NCBI RefSeq assembly: GCF_001718315.1
Contig: NZ_CP013362.1
Span: 930,001 to 994,000, forward strand
From: Burkholderia diffusa
Lineage (GTDB): Bacteria; Pseudomonadota; Gammaproteobacteria; Burkholderiales; Burkholderiaceae
Direction: 5' to 3'
DNA length: 64,000 nucleotides
A model generated the notes under the pieces. The model was not told the DNA's origin. It worked only from the letters and a program-made list of their open reading frames with translations, and made no database searches. The position numbers and the translations under genes were made by a program. How positions within the stretch are numbered: position 1 is the stretch's first letter; each line of letters opens with the position of its first letter. Positions 57,737 through 64,000 of the stretch are shown here, piece by piece.

Positions 57737-60091
57737 ATGTCGTTCAATTTCGCCGCGCGGCCGTCGCGCAGCCGGCTCGCACTCGCCTGCGCGGCCGTTT
57801 TTGCCTGGCCTGCCGCGCAGGCGGCCATGGTCGATGGCGTATCCGCCGATCCGGTGCCCGGCGGCTCGTGCAACCCGGCCGGCCATGCCGTACCGGTTGC
57901 CGCAGCCGCGCCCGCGCCGACGGGCGACACGCTGACCGCGATCAGCGTCACCGCCCAGCGGCAAGCCGTCGATCCGGATACGCCGGCCGTCGTCGAGTCG
58001 ATCACGCGCGAGCAGATCGACGCGCACACCAACGTCACCACCGAGGACGCGCTGAAGTACGCACCCAACCTGATGGTTCGCAGGCGCTACATCGGCGATC
58101 GCAACAGCGTATTCGCCGGCCGCGACTTCAACGAATTGCAGAGTGCGCGCGGGCTCGTCTATGCCGACGGCCTGCTCTTGTCGAACCTGCTCGGTTCGAG
58201 CTATGCGTATCCGCCGCGCTGGTCGCTGATCGCACCCGACGATATCGCACGCGTCGATGTGCTGTATGGTCCGTTTTCCGCGCTTTATCCCGGCAACGCG
58301 ATCGGCTCGACCGTGCTGCTGACGACGCGACGCCCCGATGCACTCGAGGCGTCGCTGTCGACGCAGTTCTTCACGCAGCGCTATCACGACGGCTACGGGT
58401 TCGCGGACAGCTTCGGCGGTAATCACCAGACCGCGCGGATCGCCAATCGCGTCGGCAAGTTCTGGTTTTCGCTGTCGCTCGATCGGCTGGAGAACGACGG
58501 CCAGCCGATGCAGTATGCGAGCCCCAATTCTGTCTACAACCCGAAGCTTGGCGCCGCAGTGCCCGTGACCGGAGCGGCTGCCGACATCGGGCCGAACGGC
58601 AAGCCGCGCACGATCGTCGGCGCGCAGAACATCGAACGGACCGAGCAGATCAACGAGACGGTCCGGATGGGCTACGCATTTACGGACCGCATCGACGCGA
58701 CACTGACGCTCGGGCACTGGGAAAACCATTACCGGCAGCACGGCGAAACCTTCCTGCGCGATGCGGCCGGCAATCCCGTCTACGGTGGCAACGTGTCGAT
58801 CGGCGGCCGGAACATGACCGTCGCGCCGAACGCGTTTGCGCCACAGCGCGGCGACCAGGAGAACTGGCTGTACGCGCTGGGCCTGAACGGCCGGCTCGAT
58901 TCGGGCTGGCGGCTGTCGGGCGTGGTGTCCGCGTACGACGTGTCGCGCGATGTACTGCGCGCGGCATCAACCGTGCAGGGCGGCGCGGGCACGCTGTTCC
59001 AGGGCGACGGCACGGGCTGGCGCACGTTCGACCTGAAGGCCGCGGCGCCTGAAGTGAAGGGCCACGCATTCACGTTCGGCTATCACTACGACAACTATTT
59101 CCTGCGCAACGTCACGTACAACACGGCCGACTGGCTGGCCGGGCCGACTACGTCGCTCGCGAGCGTCTACCGGGGCGACACGCGCACGCAGGCGCTGTTC
59201 GCGCAGGACGCGTGGCGTTTCGCGCCCGGCTGGCTCGCGACCCTCGGCCTGCGCTACGAGCGCTGGGATGCATACGGCGGCGCGCTCGGCAACGCCAACG
59301 GCATGCTCGGCTACGCGGACCGCAGCGCGAATGCGCTGTCGCCGAAAGTCGCGCTGCAATGGGACGCGACGGACGTCTGGCGCTTCCGCGTGTCGTTCGC
59401 GACCGGCACGCGCTTCCCGACGGTCGGCGAGCTGTTCCAGGGGACGATCTCGAACAACGCGATCGTCAACAACAGCCCGAATCTGCGGCCGGAAAAGGCA
59501 ATGGACTGGGACTTCACGGCCGAACGCGACGTGGGCGTCGGCGTCATGCGCGCGAGCGTGTTCCAGAGCGACCTGCGCGATTCGATCTACAGCCAGACGA
59601 CGGTGTCGGGCGCGTCGAGCGTCACCAACATCTCGAACGTCGATCGCGTGCGGGTACGCGGCGTCGAGCTCGCATTCAGCGGCCAGAACGTCGGGCTGCG
59701 CGGACTCGACATCGACGCGAACGTGTCGGCGAGCAATGCGCAGATCCTGGCCGACACCGCCAATCCGGCGTACGTCGGCTCGCGTTTTCCGCGCATCCCG
59801 CGCATGCGCGCGAACCTGCTCGCGTCGTACCGCTTCGACGAACACTGGCTCGCGAGCGTCGGCGTCCGCTACTCGGGCCGCCAGTTCAATACGCTCGACA
59901 ACAGCGACGTGAATCCGGACGTGTACGGCGGCACGAGCGTCTTCACGGTCGTCGACCTGAAGGCGCGCTACCGGTTCGATCGTCACTGGACCGCGTCGGT
60001 CGGCATCGACAACCTGACGGATCGTCGTTACTACGTGTTCCACCCGTATCCGGGGCGCACTTTCTTCGGAGAACTGAAATGGTCACTGTGA
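57737..60091 (+). CDS. TonB-dependent outer-membrane receptor (probable copper-regulated)
   Basis: The 784-residue product has a signal peptide (about 1-29), a plug domain (about 65-185) with ISVTAQRQAVDPDTPAVVES and VLYGPFSALYPGNAIGSTVL, and a 22-strand barrel ending in the aromatic-rich YVFHPYPGRTFFGELKWSL, typical of the family. A TonB box is not sharp; TAISVTA is the best candidate. Its place after the DUF2946 frame and before the BNR and thioredoxin-like genes suggests uptake of copper or a copper ligand. Substrate is inferred only. Confidence 0.9.
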   Translation: MSFNFAARPSRSRLALACAAVFAWPAAQAAMVDGVSADPVPGGSCNPAGHAVPVAAAAPAPTGDTLTAISVTAQRQAVDPDTPAVVESITREQIDAHTNVTTEDALKYAPNLMVRRRYIGDRNSVFAGRDFNELQSARGLVYADGLLLSNLLGSSYAYPPRWSLIAPDDIARVDVLYGPFSALYPGNAIGSTVLLTTRRPDALEASLSTQFFTQRYHDGYGFADSFGGNHQTARIANRVGKFWFSLSLDRLENDGQPMQYASPNSVYNPKLGAAVPVTGAAADIGPNGKPRTIVGAQNIERTEQINETVRMGYAFTDRIDATLTLGHWENHYRQHGETFLRDAAGNPVYGGNVSIGGRNMTVAPNAFAPQRGDQENWLYALGLNGRLDSGWRLSGVVSAYDVSRDVLRAASTVQGGAGTLFQGDGTGWRTFDLKAAAPEVKGHAFTFGYHYDNYFLRNVTYNTADWLAGPTTSLASVYRGDTRTQALFAQDAWRFAPGWLATLGLRYERWDAYGGALGNANGMLGYADRSANALSPKVALQWDATDVWRFRVSFATGTRFPTVGELFQGTISNNAIVNNSPNLRPEKAMDWDFTAERDVGVGVMRASVFQSDLRDSIYSQTTVSGASSVTNISNVDRVRVRGVELAFSGQNVGLRGLDIDANVSASNAQILADTANPAYVGSRFPRIPRMRANLLASYRFDEHWLASVGVRYSGRQFNTLDNSDVNPDVYGGTSVFTVVDLKARYRFDRHWTASVGIDNLTDRRYYVFHPYPGRTFFGELKWSL

Positions 60092-61338
60092 AATCGTTCG
60101 CGGCAGGCTGCGCGTTGTGGCTCGCAGTGCTGTCGCCTGCCGGCGCGCACGACGCTCCGACGGCCGCTGATCCGCATGCCGCGCACATGAGCATGCACGC
60201 CGCGCCGGCGCAGCAGAAGCAGCCGCTCGCGACCGGTGCAGCATTCGACGTGCGGCACCGGTTGTGGGTCGCATGGGTCGAAGGCGCGCACGTTATCGTC
60301 GCGCACTCGGATGACGCGGGCCGCACGCTGTCCGCGCTCGCGACCGTCAACGCGATGCCCGAGCCGATCTACACGAGTGCGGAGAATCGGCCGAAGATCG
60401 CGACGAGCCCGGACGGTCGCGCGGTGTACGTATCGTGGTCGATGCCGCTCGATGCGCCGTACACCGGCATGGTGCGCTTCTCGCGTTCGCTCGACGGCGG
60501 CGCGACCTGGAGCGTGCCGCTCACCGTGCATCGCGACCGGCAGGCGATCACGCACCGCTTCGACATGATGGCGGTCGATCCGGCCGGCAACATCGCGATC
60601 GCGTGGATCGACAAGCGCGATCTCGTCGCGGCGAAGACGGCAGAGCAGGCATACGACGGCGCGGCCGTCTACTACGCTGTGTCGCGTAACGGCGGCGCGT
60701 CGTTCGAGCCCGAGCGCAAGGTGACCGATCACACGTGCGAATGCTGCCGCATCGCGATGGCGATCGATCCGGCCGGACATATCGAAGCCGTGTGGCGTAA
60801 CGTGTTCCCCGGGCAGATCCGCGACCATGCGCTCGCGGTCTTGCCGCTGTCGGCGTCGGCGCCCGTCGTGCCGGTGCGCGCGACATTCTCGAACTGGCAT
60901 GTCGAAGCGTGCCCCGAGCATGGGCCGGCGCTCGCGATCACGGCGGACGGCACGCGGCACATCGCGTGGTTCGGCGTGGTCGACGGCCGCGCCGACGCGT
61001 TTTATTCGCGCATTGGCGCCGATGGCCGGCCGCTCGGCACGCCTTGGGTGTTCGGCGCGAATCCGGCGGTGCCGGCCGAGCAGGCGTCGCATGCGGCGCT
61101 CGTCGCACGCGGTGATGTCGTCTGGCTCGCATGGAAGGCGTTCGACGGCGACACGATGCACATCAAGCTGCGCCGCTCGGACGATCGCGGCGAGCACTGG
61201 TCGGCGCCGCGCGAGATCGCGTCGACGACGGGCGCGAGCGACAACCCGCAACTGCTCGACGATGCGGGGCGCATCTACCTGTCGTGGCGCACGCGTAACG
61301 ACGGCTACCGTCTGATTCCCGTGGAGGGCGTGCAATGA
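60079..61338 (+). CDS. Exported BNR-repeat (sialidase-fold-like) protein with CECC motif
   Basis: The 419-residue product has a signal peptide (about 1-23), a His/Met-rich N-terminal stretch (HDAPTAADPHAAHMSMH) and a series of Asp-box-like repeats (SDDAGRTL, SLDGGATW, SRNGGASF, SDDRGEHW). These are the mark of a beta-propeller like sialidases, but sialidase activity is not implied. A striking C220-E-C-C223 motif lies in TDHTCECCRIAM. The Cys and the His/Met stretch could bind copper. Its start overlaps the receptor end by 13 bases and its stop overlaps the next gene in ATGA. Confidence 0.85.
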   Translation: MVTVKSFAAGCALWLAVLSPAGAHDAPTAADPHAAHMSMHAAPAQQKQPLATGAAFDVRHRLWVAWVEGAHVIVAHSDDAGRTLSALATVNAMPEPIYTSAENRPKIATSPDGRAVYVSWSMPLDAPYTGMVRFSRSLDGGATWSVPLTVHRDRQAITHRFDMMAVDPAGNIAIAWIDKRDLVAAKTAEQAYDGAAVYYAVSRNGGASFEPERKVTDHTCECCRIAMAIDPAGHIEAVWRNVFPGQIRDHALAVLPLSASAPVVPVRATFSNWHVEACPEHGPALAITADGTRHIAWFGVVDGRADAFYSRIGADGRPLGTPWVFGANPAVPAEQASHAALVARGDVVWLAWKAFDGDTMHIKLRRSDDRGEHWSAPREIASTTGASDNPQLLDDAGRIYLSWRTRNDGYRLIPVEGVQ

Positions 61339-61817
61339 AACAATGGATGGTTCTGATCGGCGCGCTGCTCGCGAGCGTGCCGGCGTGGGCCGGCGAACTG
61401 CAACCGTTGCGCGCGGCCGAGGTCGGGCAGTTGTACGCGACGGCGCACGAACGGCCGGTCGTCGTCGAAATCTGGTCGCTCGATTGCGGATACTGCCGCG
61501 AGAACGCCGCGCATTTGGTCGCGTGGCAGCGTCGACATCCGGACGTGCGGCTCGCGATGGTCTCGATGGACGCGATCGACGACAACGGTGCGGCGATCGC
61601 CCAGGCGCTCGCGCAGATGAACCTGCCGCCGCAGGTCGCGCAGTATGCGAACGCGGAGCCGATGCCCGAGCGTCTGCGGGCGGCGCTCGATGAGAGATGG
61701 CGGGGAGAAATGCCGCGTACCGTGTGGATCGGACGGGATGGCGCACGCGAGGCGCGCAGCGGATTGCTGACGGCCGACGTGCTCGACGGCTGGTTGCAGC
61801 GTGGCAAGCGCCGATGA
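61335..61817 (+). CDS. Exported thioredoxin-like protein
   Basis: The 160-residue product has a short signal peptide (about 1-19, ending VPAWA) and a thioredoxin fold with the redox motif C51-GY-C54 in EIWSLDCGYCRENAAHL, a TlpA/DsbE-like arrangement with PRTVWIGRDG holding the cis-Pro. It probably keeps cysteines of a periplasmic partner reduced, perhaps the CECC motif of the protein encoded just upstream. Translation is coupled by the ATGA overlap. It ends the copper-like operon. Confidence 0.85.
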   Translation: MKQWMVLIGALLASVPAWAGELQPLRAAEVGQLYATAHERPVVVEIWSLDCGYCRENAAHLVAWQRRHPDVRLAMVSMDAIDDNGAAIAQALAQMNLPPQVAQYANAEPMPERLRAALDERWRGEMPRTVWIGRDGAREARSGLLTADVLDGWLQRGKRR

Positions 61818-61870
61818 AACCGGAAGGCGGCGCGCGGACAATGCCCCGCGCGCCGCTTCGATACAAACAT

Positions 61871-61897
61871 GAAACGAAAGCGCGCCCGAAGGCGCGC
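61871..61897 (-). terminator. Intrinsic terminator of the YeaQ/GlsB-type gene
   Basis: On the minus strand GCGCGCC and GGCGCGC pair around TTCG, followed by TTTCGTTTC. It lies between convergent genes. Confidence 0.7.
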
Positions 61898-61907
61898 GAG
61901 AAGATCG

Positions 61908-62162
61908 TCAGGCCGCGCGCCTGAATAGCCGGATCACGAACAGCAGGATCACGGCGCCGATGACAGCGACGACCACCGAGCCGATGAAGCCGCTGCCGAG
62001 GCTGATGCCGAGCAGCCCGGCCAGCCAGCCGCCGATCACCGCGCCGACGATACCGACGATGATGTCGACGATCAGGCCGAACCCGCCGCCCTTGACGAGC
62101 AGGCCCGCCAGCCAGCCGGCGATCGCGCCGATGATGAGCCACATAATCAAGCCATGAGTCAT
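61908..62162 (-). CDS. GlsB/YeaQ/YmgE family membrane protein (transglycosylase-associated)
   Basis: The 84-residue product is almost entirely three hydrophobic, glycine-rich helices (LIMWLIIGAIAGWLAGLLVK, IIVGIVGAVIGGWLAGLLG, and a C-terminal helix), the pattern of the family named transglycosylase-associated protein. Members are often stress-induced, but no activity is proven. AGGAGAGG lies before the ATG at 62160-62162; the longer frame to 62258 lacks such a site. Confidence 0.88.
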   Translation of the reverse strand: MTHGLIMWLIIGAIAGWLAGLLVKGGGFGLIVDIIVGIVGAVIGGWLAGLLGISLGSGFIGSVVVAVIGAVILLFVIRLFRRAA

Positions 62163-62393
62163 GGTGATCCTCTCCTTGTGTTGAGTCGAAATGACCGGAC
62201 GTCGGCTGTTTCGCCGCAAGCTGCATGAAGGCGGCATGCGACCCGCCGCGTCGCCCACGCAATGTAACGCGATAGACGGGTCGGAATCGTTAAGTAATGT
62301 TATGCACCCTTAACGGGTTTTTCCAGGGGATTCGTCTGTCTATGAAATAAATTTGTAAGGAATGGATGTTGGCCGCGAGCGGTGCGTCATATG

Positions 62394-62606
62394 TCATTGT
62401 TCGTGCGTTGGCGCCGGTGCCCCCATGTCGGGCAGGCCGTCGCCGGCGTCGGCAATCAGGCGGGAGAGGGTCGCCGCGTCGCCGATTGCCTCGATCGCCA
62501 GCAGCGCGAAGCGGGCGAGAAAGAGCGACGCATCGGTTTCGCCGATGCGGGTCATCGTGCGGCACAGGTCAGTGTAGAGGATGTCGCGTTCGGTATCGGT
62601 AATCAT
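62394..62606 (-). CDS. DUF2783 family protein
   Basis: The 70-residue product starts MITDTERDILYTDLCRTMTR and matches the small DUF2783 group by its GETDASLFLARFALLAIEAIG core. These proteins typically accompany FAD-dependent aromatic monooxygenases. Here the ATG overlaps the monooxygenase stop in an ATGA, so it is translationally coupled. Function is unknown; a helper role for the enzyme is a guess. Confidence 0.75.
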   Translation of the reverse strand: MITDTERDILYTDLCRTMTRIGETDASLFLARFALLAIEAIGDAATLSRLIADAGDGLPDMGAPAPTHEQ

Positions 62607-64000
62607 GTGTTTTCCTGAATATCGGCTGACGTGTGCGGGCGAAGCGCGCGTTCGAGCGCATCGCTTAGATCGGCGGGGCATGCATCGTGCCAGCGTCCGA
62701 GCACGTGTCCGTCCGGACGCACGAGATAGCCCGTGCCGTCGCGCGCGCCGTACAGGTCGAACAGGCGGCCGTCGGCATCGTAGCCGCCACATCCCGCGTG
62801 ATGCGGCGCCGCGTGCCGCGCGAGCGTGACCAGCGCGAACGGTATGCCGGCGCCGTGCAGGTGTCGTTCGAGATCGGCGAACGACGGATCAGACGCTCCA
62901 TCGCGTGTGAAGCGCAACGCGGTGAAGCGCGAGCCAACGAGATCGGTCAGGTGGCCGCGACGCGCGCCGTTGTCGTTGCCGATGTCGCTTGACGCCTGCA
63001 GCATCAGCGGACACTCGGCGAGCACCGAGCCGGGTGGCGGCCCACCCGGGAACGCATCGCGTTCGTCCGCATTGAGCGGCGACGCCGTGTAGGCGATGGC
63101 CGATGTCTGCCGCGGATTGATCAGGGAACGCAACGCCGGATGCCGGACCGCGAGCGTCAGCACGGCCTTGCGCATCAGGTCGAACGCGAACGACGGTGGC
63201 GCCATGAATTCAGTGCTCTTGGTGCCGTAGCGCAGATTCTCGTGCGTGGCGAACACGCGCTCGTCCGAATAGCTGTCGAGCAGCGCGTCCGACGCGAGGC
63301 CGCGAATCACGTACGCCAGTTTCCACGCGACGTTGTCGGCGTCGTCGATGCCCGAGTTCGCGCCGCGCACGCCGAAAATCGGCACGAGGTGCGCGGCGTC
63401 GCCGCAGAACAGCACGCGGCCGTGCCGGTAGCGTTCGAGCGTCAGCGCGTTCGCCTTGTAGATCGTGATCCAGATCGGCGACCAGTCGCCGCGCTCGCCC
63501 ATCATGTCGAGCAGGCTCTGTACGCGCGGGATCACGTTCTCGGGTTGCACGGCCGCTTCGGGATCCTCATCGTCGCGCAACTGGTAGTCGATCCGCCATA
63601 CGTTGTCGGGTTGCTTGTGGACGAGCACCGTCGAGCCGGGGTTCGACGCAGGGTCGAAGTAGGCGAGCCGCTCGGTCGGCCGATCGCTGTCGAGCGCGAT
63701 GTCGACGATCACGTAACGGCCTTCATAGCTGGTGCCGTGCAGCGACAGGCCGAGCGCTTCGCGCATCGTGCTTCGCCCGCCGTCGCACGCGACGATCCAG
63801 TCGGCATCGAGTGCATAGCCGCCGAGCGGCGTATCGACGTCGAGGCGCACGCCGTCAGTGTGCCGCGTGACACCCGCGACCTTCGTCTGCCAGCGGATTT
63901 CGATGAGCTCGGGGCGGCGCAATGCGGCATCGAGCAGGAACTGCTCGATGTGATGCTGCGCGAGGTTCACCATCGGCGGCAGCTTCTGGTTTTCGTCCTG
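62603..64000 (-). CDS. FAD-dependent aromatic monooxygenase, C-terminal part (cut by window edge)
   Basis: At least 465 residues lie in the window; the N-terminus with the first FAD motif is beyond position 64000. Visible are the DG motif VACDGGRSTMREALGL, the GD motif VLFCGDAAHLVPIFGVRGAN, and a C-terminal thioredoxin-like region. It belongs to the class A flavoprotein hydroxylases related to MhpA (3-(3-hydroxyphenyl)propionate hydroxylase). The substrate cannot be told. An in-frame ATG at 63971-63973 is internal, since the frame and homology continue beyond it. Confidence 0.85.
   Translation of the reverse strand, partial: QDENQKLPPMVNLAQHHIEQFLLDAALRRPELIEIRWQTKVAGVTRHTDGVRLDVDTPLGGYALDADWIVACDGGRSTMREALGLSLHGTSYEGRYVIVDIALDSDRPTERLAYFDPASNPGSTVLVHKQPDNVWRIDYQLRDDEDPEAAVQPENVIPRVQSLLDMMGERGDWSPIWITIYKANALTLERYRHGRVLFCGDAAHLVPIFGVRGANSGIDDADNVAWKLAYVIRGLASDALLDSYSDERVFATHENLRYGTKSTEFMAPPSFAFDLMRKAVLTLAVRHPALRSLINPRQTSAIAYTASPLNADERDAFPGGPPPGSVLAECPLMLQASSDIGNDNGARRGHLTDLVGSRFTALRFTRDGASDPSFADLERHLHGAGIPFALVTLARHAAPHHAGCGGYDADGRLFDLYGARDGTGYLVRPDGHVLGRWHDACPADLSDALERALRPHTSADIQENT

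Noticed and set aside
60079..61338. A true sialidase
   Set aside because: Only the propeller repeats are visible; the catalytic Arg triad and the Tyr/Glu pair were not recognised, and the context points to metal handling.

Overview
The window looks like a core stretch of a Burkholderia chromosome, most likely the cepacia complex and probably chromosome 1. This rests on the very high GC, the proteobacterial gene families, a glucokinase fused to an RpiR/HexR regulator, an OmpC-type porin, and the block hemL-ribD-ribE-ribBA-ribH-nusB. No database search was possible, so the species is an inference. I saw no insertion sequence, prophage, CRISPR array or replication origin.

Layout. 1-353 is the start of ubiD, cut by the window edge. 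354-2140 holds a long leader and a lytic transglycosylase. 2182-9548 is a minus-strand block reading hemL, ribD, ribE, a DUF1993 gene, ribBA, ribH, nusB, then an aminotransferase behind its own terminator. 9722-11646 has a small EVE-like protein and a Bcr/CflA efflux pump. 11765-20739 is a carbon unit: zwf-pgl-glk/hexR diverges from a four-gene sugar ABC transporter, with a HexR-type operator inside the shared control region. 20837-29992 carries a TRIC-family channel, an Smr protein, trxB, ftsK, lolA, rarA, a DUF2164 gene and serS.

30123-43764 contains tRNA-Ser(CGA), a chemoreceptor, alkB, a GNAT enzyme, minCDE, a YXWGXW protein with a 36-residue lipoprotein, a ClC channel, waaC, an MHS transporter, three small envelope or unknown genes, and tRNA-Ser(UGA). 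43807-52129 is housekeeping: hemW, rdgB and rph on minus; yicC, gmk, rpoZ, spoT and greB on plus; and three tRNA-Arg(ACG) genes in tandem on minus. 52230-57028 holds a porin, a candidate small RNA, a cold-shock gene behind an AT-rich control region, a DnaQ-GIY-YIG fusion, a secreted chorismate mutase and small unknown genes.

57220-61817 is the most interesting region. A DUF2946 reading frame with a CXXC motif and a C-terminal RGPP motif precedes a TonB-dependent receptor, a BNR-repeat protein with a CECC motif and a thioredoxin-like protein. This matches the plan of the copper-responsive CruR upstream-ORF operons described in Bordetella. The window ends with a YeaQ/GlsB-type membrane protein and a DUF2783 gene coupled to an FAD monooxygenase that runs off the edge.
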